64,000 nt of DNA, from NCBI RefSeq assembly GCF_000429445.1, contig NZ_AUBW01000003.1, forward strand, positions 124,001-188,000, given 5' to 3'. Positions 25,645-33,280 of the stretch are shown here, one piece after another (position 1 is the first letter of the stretch; every line of letters begins with the position of its first letter). The notes under the pieces were generated by a model. The model made no database searches. It worked only from the letters and a program-made list of their open reading frames with translations, and was not told the DNA's origin. A program made the position numbers and the translations under genes. Source of the stretch: Algoriphagus terrigena DSM 22685. Lineage in GTDB: Bacteria > Bacteroidota > Bacteroidia > Cytophagales > Cyclobacteriaceae.

Positions 25645-26220
25645 ATGGTCGATGTACTTTTGATCCATATCAGGGATCTGCTGAACCAATATTTTAAGAA
25701 TCAGTATGGCTTCGCTGAGAACAAGGTAGTAGTTTCCAATTTATTGGACAATTCCGGTTCGTCACCCGTAGAGCTGGAAGACCGGATCGTTTGCTTTTTG
25801 TTGTCACTGAATGAAGAACCCGCCCTAAAAAATAAAACCTCGAGATCGTCGGGAAATGGGTCCGTTTTTCTGGACAAATCTACCCCGTTGTACCTCCATC
25901 TTCAGCTTGCTTTTTGTGCCAATTTCAAGAGCAAAAATTACCTGGAAGGTCTCAATTACCTCTCGCAGACGATTAATTTTTTCCATCAAAACCGATCGCT
26001 TAATCCAGCTAACATCCAGGGCTTGTCCAGACGAGTGGAGAAGATCTCGTTCGAACTCTGTACGCTATCCTATGACAGCCTGAGCCATGTCTGGTCGGCC
26101 ATTGGGTCGAAGATCATGCCTGCTGCTTTCTACAAAGTCGGCCTTGTCATATTTGACGATACTCCTATTAAAGGAGTTATCCCGGCGATTTCTGCCACCG
26201 GCACCAAAAATGTCAACTAG
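25645..26220 (+). CDS. DUF4255 tail terminator/cap protein (Afp16/Pvc16-like)
   Basis: A 191-aa member of the DUF4255 (Pvc16 N-terminal) family: MVDVLLIHIRDLLNQYF, VVVSNLLDNSG, VELEDRIVCFLLSLNEEP, PLYLHLQLAFCANFKSKNYLEG followed by LNYLSQTINFFHQNRSLNP, and the closing LSHVWSAIGSKIMPAAFYK and VGLVIFDD. In AFP and PVC this protein caps the distal end of the tube and sheath and stops polymerisation. It heads the plus-strand operon and overlaps or abuts the next gene. Confidence 0.9.
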   Translation: MVDVLLIHIRDLLNQYFKNQYGFAENKVVVSNLLDNSGSSPVELEDRIVCFLLSLNEEPALKNKTSRSSGNGSVFLDKSTPLYLHLQLAFCANFKSKNYLEGLNYLSQTINFFHQNRSLNPANIQGLSRRVEKISFELCTLSYDSLSHVWSAIGSKIMPAAFYKVGLVIFDDTPIKGVIPAISATGTKNVN

Positions 26221-27214
26221 CATGAATCAGAATTTTTTCCATATAGCCAGCATTAACTTTCACCATGACTACAGCGGGAAAGACCTATTCGAGGGGTTTT
26301 CGGTGTCGTGGGCTCCAGAGAATAGCAGGAGGCTAGCCAATCTACAGCTACTGATCAAGCCTTTTGCAGGCGGCATCCACCTCCTAGGTTCTGATCCAGA
26401 GCTTTTGCGAGGAGAAACCGAGCCGTTACTGCTTCGCCTGCATCCGACCGATCCGCTCTTTTTCAATTTCACGGACTTCGGCCAGGAGGTCAAACCCAAT
26501 TCGAAAGTTTTTCTCTTTTCAAATTCAGCCAAAAGTAAATCAGCTGATTATCTCCATTCCGGTGATTTTGTAACGATTGAGGATAGCCTGGATTCTGCCA
26601 ACCAGAGAACCATCGATGAACTACTGACGCAGCTTTCCAGCGGGAAGGCTTCGCTTCGGGATGCGCGGGGTGAGGAGCTGGTGCCGGGGGATTACGCCAG
26701 ATATTTTTTGGAAAAAGGAGAATCCGTCTTTTATGTAAGCAACGGCTCCGGCACGACTAGATTCTACCGGCGGAGCTCCGGGATGGAAAGAACGCCTTTT
26801 GGGATTATTTCCCTTGATCTCGATCAGCTGTCCCTGGCGTATCGCGAAGTAGGTGAGACGCTAAATCTTCAGATCCGGTTCAGAAGCCGTCGGACTTTTT
26901 GGAAATACATCCTGTCTGATCGGGTCTTTGACAAGTTTTCCAGGCTGTCGGTGATCGATGCCCAAAACAATGAGATTGTCTTCAAAGAGGAAGAATTTGA
27001 GATCCAGCCAGCCTGGAAAGTCAGAAGCTTTCTGTCCGACGTGGAAATACCTTTTAACGCCGACTTTAATCCCCGTTTTCAATTGATCGAACGATCCAAA
27101 GAAGAAAATCAAGCGGGGAAAGTAGTCTACAAACAACTGCCAAAAGCGAGTCCAGAGCAGCTTTTTCAGCGCTCATCCAACACCGAAATTTCTTACTCCC
27201 ATATTTTTATTTAA
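26210..27214 (+). CDS. Unrecognised eCIS protein, candidate cap adaptor
   Basis: The start is ambiguous: ATG 26210 (overlapping the cap gene by 11 bp) or ATG 26222 (1 bp after its stop; MNQNFFHIASINFHHDYSGK). The protein is 330-334 aa, with no signal peptide or membrane helix, and mixed alpha/beta content with a beta-rich C-terminus (FWKYILSDRVFDKFSRLSVI, YKQLPKASPEQLF). I do not recognise a Pfam-type family. Its place between the cap and the sheath genes, and the description of a distal cap adaptor in AlgoCIS, make a cap-adaptor or sheath-end role plausible, but this is inference only. Confidence 0.7.
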   Translation: MSTSMNQNFFHIASINFHHDYSGKDLFEGFSVSWAPENSRRLANLQLLIKPFAGGIHLLGSDPELLRGETEPLLLRLHPTDPLFFNFTDFGQEVKPNSKVFLFSNSAKSKSADYLHSGDFVTIEDSLDSANQRTIDELLTQLSSGKASLRDARGEELVPGDYARYFLEKGESVFYVSNGSGTTRFYRRSSGMERTPFGIISLDLDQLSLAYREVGETLNLQIRFRSRRTFWKYILSDRVFDKFSRLSVIDAQNNEIVFKEEEFEIQPAWKVRSFLSDVEIPFNADFNPRFQLIERSKEENQAGKVVYKQLPKASPEQLFQRSSNTEISYSHIFI

Positions 27215-27244
27215 CCAATTTCTCACTTTAACAAACGTACAATT

Positions 27245-28834
27245 ATGGCACAAAACCTCATGACACCGGGTGTTTACATTGAAGAAAAAAATGCATTCCC
27301 CGGCTCCGTAGTTGAAGTCGCTACCGCTATTCCCGCATTCATCGGGTATACGGAGCGGGCTTCGAGGAATGGGAAGTCCCTGGTCAACACTCCTACCAGG
27401 ATTACCTCTTTTGCAGATTACATGGAGCTTTTTGGTGGAGCTTTCAGTCCCAAGTTCACACTGGCAGATGCCCAAAACGGGGATAAAAACCTCGTAACCA
27501 TCGGCGGTGTTGAAAAATCCATCCAGTACAAGGACAACAACCTGGTGTATCTTTTCAACAGTATCCGGCTGTTTTTCACCAACGGAGGCGGGACTTGCTA
27601 CATCGTATCGGTAGGTACTTATGCCGGTAAAGATGCCATCGAAATCAAGAAGGATGACCTCCTGGGCACTGGCAAGGACGCGAACGACAAGCCAATAGAG
27701 GGCGGACTGGCTAAGCTTGTGAAGGAGCTCGAACCGACTATGGTCGTGATCCCCGATGCAGTGGGTCTGGGTGCCGACGCCTATGAAGTCTACAAGCAGA
27801 TGCTGGCTCACTGTGCCAAGATGCAGAACAGAGTTGCCATTCTCGACGTGTTTGACGGATTCAACAGCCGCGAAGACGGAGACGCGGATAACATCACCGT
27901 GTTCCGGGAAAAAATCGGTACCGAATACCTGAGCTACGCTGCTGCCTACTATCCTTGGCTGGAGACTAACGTGGTTCAAAAAGGTGAAATCACCTTCAAG
28001 AATTTCGACGACTCAGTCTCTCTGGAAGCGATCCTTCCCGAGGCGCGGGCGGTTGGCTTGGCTCAGGCTTTCCCGAAGACCTCGGATGATTTTAAGACGA
28101 TGTTGAAGACTGATAGACCGGAACTTTCGGATGAAGACGTGGAGTCTCTTCTACCGGGCTACATCAAAAACAAAGAAAGCAACTTCCACTTAGGACTTTT
28201 GGCGACGAGCCCTACCTATTCCGCCTTGCTCGATGAAATCCGTGCGGTCATGAACCTGCTTCCTGCAGCTCCCGCCATGGCTGGCATCTACACCATGGTG
28301 GATAACAGCCGCGGCGTCTGGAAAGCTCCGGCAAACGTGGGATTGAATTCGGTGGTCAAGCCAGCGGTCAACATCACACACGACCAGCAGGAAGACCTCA
28401 ACGTGAATGCGCTTTCCGGCAAATCAATCAACGCGATCCGAACTTTTCCGGGTGTGGGAACCCTGGTCTGGGGTGGCCGAACGCTCGACGGCAACAGTCT
28501 GGATTGGAGATACATCAACGTGCGCCGTACGATGATCATGCTGGAGCAATCCATCAAGCTGGCGTTGAGAGCGTATGTCTTTGAACCAAACGATGCGAAT
28601 ACCTGGGTGACAGTGAAGAGCATGGTTTCAAACTTCCTGGTGGAAAAGTGGAAGCAGGGCGCACTGGCGGGATCATCTCCTGAGGACGCGTTTGACGTGC
28701 AGATCGGCCTGGGCGCTACGATGACTGCCCTGGACATCCTTGAAGGCAAGATGCTGATCACCGTAAAACTGGCAATCGTGAGACCCGCCGAATTCATCGT
28801 GGTCACTTTCGAGCAGCAAATGCAAAAATCTTAA
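27245..28834 (+). CDS. Contractile tail sheath protein (gp18/Afp2-4-like)
   Basis: A 529-aa phage-tail-sheath protein. The N-terminus MAQNLMTPGVYIEEKNAFPG with PAFIGYTERA is the classic start of this family. The C-terminal domain contains FPGVGTLVWGGRTLDGNSLD, WRYINVRRTMIMLEQSIK, FEPNDANTWVTVKSMVSNFL and PAEFIVVTFEQQ, the sheath core that wraps the tube. AFP and PVC have three sheath paralogues; here a single gene must build the whole sheath. The middle domain, which forms the outer surface, is of moderate size. It is separated from the tube gene by 51 AT-rich bases. Confidence 0.97.
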   Translation: MAQNLMTPGVYIEEKNAFPGSVVEVATAIPAFIGYTERASRNGKSLVNTPTRITSFADYMELFGGAFSPKFTLADAQNGDKNLVTIGGVEKSIQYKDNNLVYLFNSIRLFFTNGGGTCYIVSVGTYAGKDAIEIKKDDLLGTGKDANDKPIEGGLAKLVKELEPTMVVIPDAVGLGADAYEVYKQMLAHCAKMQNRVAILDVFDGFNSREDGDADNITVFREKIGTEYLSYAAAYYPWLETNVVQKGEITFKNFDDSVSLEAILPEARAVGLAQAFPKTSDDFKTMLKTDRPELSDEDVESLLPGYIKNKESNFHLGLLATSPTYSALLDEIRAVMNLLPAAPAMAGIYTMVDNSRGVWKAPANVGLNSVVKPAVNITHDQQEDLNVNALSGKSINAIRTFPGVGTLVWGGRTLDGNSLDWRYINVRRTMIMLEQSIKLALRAYVFEPNDANTWVTVKSMVSNFLVEKWKQGALAGSSPEDAFDVQIGLGATMTALDILEGKMLITVKLAIVRPAEFIVVTFEQQMQKS

Positions 28835-28885
28835 TCGAGTCTATTCTTAACAATATATATCTAGCAACTAAAAATTTTAGAAATT

Positions 28886-29338
28886 ATGGCAGGCGAAGCA
28901 CAAGACAGCAATTGGCCATTACCCAAGTTTTATTTTTCAGTAGACTGGGGTAGTACTACAAACATTCCTTTTCAAGAAGTAAGCGGTCTGGAGATCGAGG
29001 CACAGCCGATCGAATACAGACACGGTAACAGTCCAGTTTTTTCCACCATCAACATGCCGGGAATCATCAAAAACAGTCACGTGACGATGAAGAAGGGCGT
29101 TTTTGTCAATGACAATGCATTCTGGGATTGGTATAACAAAATCAAGATGAACACCATCGAGCGACAAAATGTCGTCATCAAACTTCTTGATGAGTCTGGC
29201 TCACCAACCATGACTTGGACGCTCAACAACGCTTGGCCGTCCAAGATCAGCTCTACCGATCTGAAGTCAGATGCTAATGAAGTCGCCGTAGAGACGATCG
29301 AAATCTCCCACGAAGGGTTGACGATCGCTAACGGCTAA
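28886..29338 (+). CDS. Main inner tube protein (gp19/Hcp-like, Afp1-type)
   Basis: A 150-aa T4 gp19-like tube protein: WPLPKFYFSVDWGS, FQEVSGLEIEAQPIEYRHGN, KNSHVTMKKGVFVNDNAFWD and TWTLNNAWPSKISSTDLKSD all match the family, including the conserved AWP turn. Hexamers stack inside the sheath to form the tube whose lumen carries cargo. The longer upstream gap (51 bp) leaves room for separate regulation of this highly needed subunit. Confidence 0.95.
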   Translation: MAGEAQDSNWPLPKFYFSVDWGSTTNIPFQEVSGLEIEAQPIEYRHGNSPVFSTINMPGIIKNSHVTMKKGVFVNDNAFWDWYNKIKMNTIERQNVVIKLLDESGSPTMTWTLNNAWPSKISSTDLKSDANEVAVETIEISHEGLTIANG

Positions 29339-29343
29339 GGTAA

Positions 29344-29802
29344 ATGGGGAACACGAGTTTCTTTCAGGAAGGATACACCCCGCCTAGTGCATTCTATTTC
29401 CAAGTGAAGTTTCCAAATTTCCCGGAGATGGATTGCAGTTTTCAGGACGTGTCCGGCCTAAAGGTCACAGTGAAGGTCACCGAAAAAGTGGAGGGGGGAG
29501 ATAACAATTACATGCATTATCTCCCTTCACCTCCCAAATACGCTGACCTGGTACTGAAGCGATGCCTGCTCCAAAGCTCGAGCTTGGACACCTGGTGCCG
29601 CAACGCGCTGGAAAATTTCAAATTCGAGCCTTTGGACCTACAGATCATTCTTTTGGGAACCAATGCGGAGCCGATGGCTTCGTGGACGGTCTTCCGCGTC
29701 ATTCCCCTTTCCTGGGAATTGTCTGCGCTGGGAAGTACCAAAAATGAACTGGCCATCGAAACCCTTACCCTCAAGTACAAGCACTTTAAGAAGGATAGCT
29801 GA
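29344..29802 (+). CDS. Second tube/tube-initiator protein (Afp5-like, gp19 family)
   Basis: A 152-aa paralogue of the tube protein: PPSAFYFQVKFPNFPEMDCS, FQDVSGLKVTVKVTEKVEGG, VLKRCLLQSSSLDTWCRNAL and SWTVFRVIPLSWELSALGST. In AFP and PVC, Afp5 forms the first tube ring on the spike hub, and this gene has the equivalent place, just after the main tube gene. Start ATG is 5 bp after the tube stop codon. Confidence 0.9.
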   Translation: MGNTSFFQEGYTPPSAFYFQVKFPNFPEMDCSFQDVSGLKVTVKVTEKVEGGDNNYMHYLPSPPKYADLVLKRCLLQSSSLDTWCRNALENFKFEPLDLQIILLGTNAEPMASWTVFRVIPLSWELSALGSTKNELAIETLTLKYKHFKKDS

Positions 29803-29803
29803 C

Positions 29804-29989
29804 ATGACGTTGATTATTAAGCAACTGGTGATCAGGGGCGAGGTGGTGGAGGATTCTGCCAAATCGGACCGTGAGGAAAGCCTGAATTATGAGCTGGTCA
29901 AGCAGCTCATTGAAACGGCGAAAAAAGAAATCGAAAAGGGGTGCCAGGAGATGATCTCCGAGATGGTTGAAAACAACGCAGCGCGTTAA
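29804..29989 (+). CDS. DUF5908-like small eCIS protein
   Basis: A 61-aa protein (MTLIIKQLVIRGEVVEDSAK followed by a helix rich in E and K, then EKGCQEMISEMVENNAAR). It resembles the DUF5908 family, small proteins found in Bacteroidetes eCIS loci beside the tube and LysM genes. It starts 1 bp after the Afp5-like stop and ends 3 bp before the LysM gene, so it is tightly coupled to both. It may be a chaperone or a minor tube component. The larger frame upstream of its ATG overlaps the Afp5-like gene and is not real. Confidence 0.75.
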   Translation: MTLIIKQLVIRGEVVEDSAKSDREESLNYELVKQLIETAKKEIEKGCQEMISEMVENNAAR

Positions 29990-29992
29990 GGA

Positions 29993-30655
29993 ATGGATTC
30001 CGGACAGTTGACCAAGATGAAATTGGTCGCCTATAAGAAGCCAGACTTCTCTGACAAGATCGGTGAATACGATGTCTTGGTCAACCCAAGCAAGTACAAC
30101 GACAAGTCGGAACTGAAGTATTCGACCAATTCGTCTCCATTGGGAGTCTCTGCCGAAACGGTGAAGTTTCGCGGAGCGGGATCCAAGGTATTCAATATGG
30201 AATTCTTTTTTGACAGCACGGGAGTCATCACTTCTCAGCCTGTGGATCAGCAGATCGATTATCTGAGGAGCTTGGTCTATACCTACAACGGGGATATCCA
30301 TGAGCCCAACTATGTGAAAATCATCTGGGGGACGCAATCCCTGTTTGAAGGAAGGCTGAAGGAGTGGGACATCCTCTATTCGATGATGGATCTCGACGGT
30401 ACACCGCTGCGGGCGGAGATCAAGGCGGTATTTATCGGGACCGTCTCTGTCCAGAAGAAAGCAGCCGAGGAACGGCGAAACTCCTCCGATCTCACCCATA
30501 TCCGGGTAGTGAAAGCAGGAGATACGCTGCCCGGCATGTGTTTTAAAATCTATGGCGAAAGCAAATACCACATCCAGGTGGCCGAATACAATTCTCTGGA
30601 CAACATCCGGTCGGTGTCGCCCGGAGATCAGCTTATTTTCCCACCCTTAGTTTGA
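29993..30655 (+). CDS. LysM baseplate hub protein (Afp7-like, gp53 type)
   Basis: A 220-aa protein whose last 50 residues are a LysM module (HIRVVKAGDTLPGMCFKIYG, IQVAEYNSLDNI, VSPGDQLIFPP). The N-terminal part (MKLVAYKKPDFSDKIGEYDV, LVNPSKY, KVFNMEFFFDSTG) is the conserved CIS hub domain. In AFP, PVC and T4 the equivalent links the tube end to the spike. In these proteins LysM serves protein packing in the hub rather than peptidoglycan binding. Confidence 0.92.
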   Translation: MDSGQLTKMKLVAYKKPDFSDKIGEYDVLVNPSKYNDKSELKYSTNSSPLGVSAETVKFRGAGSKVFNMEFFFDSTGVITSQPVDQQIDYLRSLVYTYNGDIHEPNYVKIIWGTQSLFEGRLKEWDILYSMMDLDGTPLRAEIKAVFIGTVSVQKKAAEERRNSSDLTHIRVVKAGDTLPGMCFKIYGESKYHIQVAEYNSLDNIRSVSPGDQLIFPPLV

Positions 30656-30662
30656 ATCTAGA

Positions 30663-32462
30663 ATGCCTGAATTGCTGACAGAAAATGATCTGCCGATTTC
30701 CTATGAAATCACCATCAACGGAACCGTTCTCTCCGGAGAAGTAGAGGTGATTTCTATTGGGATGACACTGGAGGTCAATCGGATCGCATCGGCAACTCTC
30801 AAGATCTCGGACGGTGGTGTCTTTGGACTGGAGAATGACCCATTTTCCAACAGCGCTTCGGGCGATTTTATTCCGGGAAATGACATCGAGATCAGTTTGG
30901 GGTATGGGGGAGAGAACGCGCTCGCATTCGTAGGAGTGGTGACCGGTCAGCGGATGGTCGTCCGCAGCAACACCTCGTACCTGCTGGTAACCTGCAAAGA
31001 CAAGGCCTTCAAACTCACCAAATCACGATCCAATACGGTACTAGCCGATTCCAAAGATGACGACCTGTTCAGCACGTTGGTTTCCGGTGCGGGATTGACC
31101 GCAAGCGTAGAGTCTGCTTCGCAATTCACCTATCCGTTGTTTCAGTTCAATTCATCGGACTGGGACTACTTGGTGATCCGAGCAGAAGCCAATAACTTCT
31201 TTGTAACCACGCTGCAAAACAAGGTCACTGTGAAAAGTTTTGACTTTTCTGCTTCTCCAAGTTGTGCCATAGATGCCGCGCAGTCTGCCATTGAGGTAGA
31301 CTTGGAGCTGAACGGGGAAAACACCTTTTCGGAGTTTAACTTCACCTCCTGGGATCCAAAAAATCAAGCCATCACCTCCGTCAGCGGAAGTATGGCCGAT
31401 CCTGCGAGTTTTGGGAATCTGACCGCACAGACGATCGCCGAAGGTCTGTCTGTCCCCAAGTTGAATAAGTTCACCTCCGCATCGGTATCGACTGAGGAAT
31501 TGACAGCCTACTCCAAGAGCTGGATTAATAAGTCCGCTTTGTCAAAAATCCAGGGGAAGATCACCATTCCGGGTACAACCCAGCTTTTGCCGGGGGATCT
31601 GGTGGAGCTGAAAAACTTTGGAGACCGATTTGACGGTGATGCCTTTGTCTCGAAGATCGAGCAGAGCTGTCTGGAAGGCAGCTGGACTACCGTCGTATTT
31701 GTAGGGATGCAATCCCGCTGGCACTCTTCCTTGCCTGACGTACAGGAAGAGGATGGACTGGGACTGTTGCCGGGCATACGGGGAACCCAGCTCGCGGTGG
31801 TCAAACAAATCGACCAGGACCCGGACGGAGAATACCGTGTTTTGATAGAATTGGTGACTTTTCAGGGCTCCTCAGGGATGAATGAAATCTGGGCGAGAAT
31901 GTCGTTTAACTACGCTTCCAACCAAGCCGGATTTTTCTTTTTTCCTGAGATAGGTGACGAGGTTTTGGTAAATTTCATGAACGGAGATCCCAGATTCCCG
32001 GTGATTACCGGCAGTCTCTATAGCTCCAAGCTGAAACCGAAACTTGAACCGGATGCGGAGAATTCGACCAAAGCAATTCACTCCAAATCCGGCATAGCGA
32101 TCATTTTTAACGAGAAAGACAAGATCCTGACCGTAGAGACTCCCGGAGGCAATACGCTGATCTTGGATGACAAAGAAGGGCAGATTACGATGACGGACAG
32201 CAACTCCAACAAAGCTGTCCTGAGCAAAGACGGAATCAGTCTGTCCAGCCCCAAGGACATCGTCCTCGATGCCAAGGGAAGTATTAACCTCAAAGCAGTC
32301 TCGGGCGTCAGCCTGGAAGCTTCGGGGGGAGATCTCACAGGAAAGGGCCTGAATGTGTCACTCGAAGCCCAAGTTTCCATGAAAGCTGCAGGAAATGCCT
32401 CAGCCGAATTTTCAGCCTCTGGCCAGACCGCTCTCAAGGGCGCCTTGGTCATGATAAATTGA
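30663..32462 (+). CDS. VgrG-like central spike (Afp8-like)
   Basis: A 599-aa spike protein. Residues about 1-360 form the gp27-like hub (PISYEITINGTVLSGEVEVI, EISLGYGGEN, FVGVVTGQRMVV, SDWDYLVIRAEAN). Residues about 370-460 form the gp5-type OB fold (YRVLIELVTFQGSSGMNEIW, FFFFPEIGDEVLVNFMNGDP). The C-terminus is a triple beta-helix-like repeat region (GISLSSPKDIVLDAKGSINL, KAVSGVSLEASGG). There is no lysozyme domain and no extra C-terminal effector. It trimerises and carries the PAAR tip encoded next. Confidence 0.95.
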   Translation: MPELLTENDLPISYEITINGTVLSGEVEVISIGMTLEVNRIASATLKISDGGVFGLENDPFSNSASGDFIPGNDIEISLGYGGENALAFVGVVTGQRMVVRSNTSYLLVTCKDKAFKLTKSRSNTVLADSKDDDLFSTLVSGAGLTASVESASQFTYPLFQFNSSDWDYLVIRAEANNFFVTTLQNKVTVKSFDFSASPSCAIDAAQSAIEVDLELNGENTFSEFNFTSWDPKNQAITSVSGSMADPASFGNLTAQTIAEGLSVPKLNKFTSASVSTEELTAYSKSWINKSALSKIQGKITIPGTTQLLPGDLVELKNFGDRFDGDAFVSKIEQSCLEGSWTTVVFVGMQSRWHSSLPDVQEEDGLGLLPGIRGTQLAVVKQIDQDPDGEYRVLIELVTFQGSSGMNEIWARMSFNYASNQAGFFFFPEIGDEVLVNFMNGDPRFPVITGSLYSSKLKPKLEPDAENSTKAIHSKSGIAIIFNEKDKILTVETPGGNTLILDDKEGQITMTDSNSNKAVLSKDGISLSSPKDIVLDAKGSINLKAVSGVSLEASGGDLTGKGLNVSLEAQVSMKAAGNASAEFSASGQTALKGALVMIN

Positions 32463-32469
32463 TTGAAAT

Positions 32470-32769
32470 ATGCCATTAGCTGCAAGATTAACAGACATGC
32501 ATACTTGTCCCATGCAGACTCCGGGGGTCCCTCCAATTCCCCACGTCGGAGGGCCGGTCATCGGTCCTGGTGCGCCGACTGTCCTGATCGGGGGCATGCC
32601 CGCCGCCGTCTTGGGAGATTCCTGCGTCTGCGTAGGTCCTCCCGATTCGATCGTGATGGGCTCCGCTACCGTGATGATCGGAGGAAAACCCGCCGCAAGA
32701 ATGGGGGATACCACTGCCCACGGGGGCTCGATTGTCTTGGGTTGTCCCACTGTCATGATCGGCGGCTGA
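32470..32769 (+). CDS. PAAR spike-tip protein (Afp10-like)
   Basis: A 99-aa protein made only of PAAR repeats: MPLAARLTDMHTCPMQTPGV, GPVIGPGAPTVLIGGMPAAV and GGKPAARMGDTTAHGGSIVL, with His and Cys residues placed to bind a metal ion at the tip. No C-terminal toxin extension is present, so it serves only to sharpen the spike. It stops one base before the gp25 start codon. Confidence 0.95.
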   Translation: MPLAARLTDMHTCPMQTPGVPPIPHVGGPVIGPGAPTVLIGGMPAAVLGDSCVCVGPPDSIVMGSATVMIGGKPAARMGDTTAHGGSIVLGCPTVMIGG

Positions 32770-32770
32770 G

Positions 32771-33184
32771 ATGGGAGATTCGTCCAACGCATTTTTGGGG
32801 ATGGGATGGGCGTTTCCGCCTGCATTTGAGATAGACTCCAAATGGGTGGAAATGGTATCCGCCGAAAAAGACATTCAGCAGAGTATACGCATCATCTTGG
32901 GGACCATTCCGACCGAGAGAGTCATGGACCCAAAGTTTGGCTGTGATATCCTGTCGTATGTGTTCGAAGCCAACGACCCGACCTACCTGACGCTGCTCAG
33001 AGATACCATCAAAAACTCCCTGCTGTACTATGAGCCAAGGATCAAAGTCCTCGACATCAGATTTGGCAAAGAGAAACTCCTCGAGGGCATTCTCCACATT
33101 CACATCGAGTACTCAGTGATCATCACCAACACAAGAACCAACATGGTTTATCCCTTCTATTTCAAAGAAGGAACAAACCTCTAA
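32771..33184 (+). CDS. gp25-like baseplate protein (Afp9-like)
   Basis: A 137-aa GPW/gp25 family member: MGWAFPPAFE, EKDIQQSIRIILGTIPTERV, PKFGCDILSYVFEANDPTYL and YEPRIKVLDIRF carry the conserved EIR-like core seen in T4 gp25 and T6SS TssE. It anchors sheath polymerisation to the baseplate. The next gene follows after an unusually long (96-bp) gap. Confidence 0.95.
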   Translation: MGDSSNAFLGMGWAFPPAFEIDSKWVEMVSAEKDIQQSIRIILGTIPTERVMDPKFGCDILSYVFEANDPTYLTLLRDTIKNSLLYYEPRIKVLDIRFGKEKLLEGILHIHIEYSVIITNTRTNMVYPFYFKEGTNL

Positions 33185-33280
33185 CCCGGCTCGACGACTG
33201 ATCTATTATGAAATCGGGCATGCCTCCCAGAGTCACACATTGGACAAGTGATGTGACTATTAAAAAACAAGTATAAACAC
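33185..33280. promoter_or_regulatory. Intra-operon gap with inverted repeat
   Basis: This is the longest gap in the main eCIS operon. It contains the inverted repeat AGTCACA (33231-33237) / TGTGACT (33252-33258). A 22-codon frame (33208-33276, MKSGMPPRVTHWTSDVTIKK...) is open but has no support. It may be an internal promoter or processing site ahead of the large baseplate genes. Confidence 0.4.

Noticed and set aside
32488..32874. 128-codon minus-strand frame across PAAR and gp25
   Set aside because: Antisense shadow of two well-supported structural genes, caused by repetitive PAAR codons.
33208..33276. 22-codon frame between gp25 and the wedge gene
   Set aside because: Too short, no recognisable pattern, and overlaps an inverted repeat that better explains the gap.
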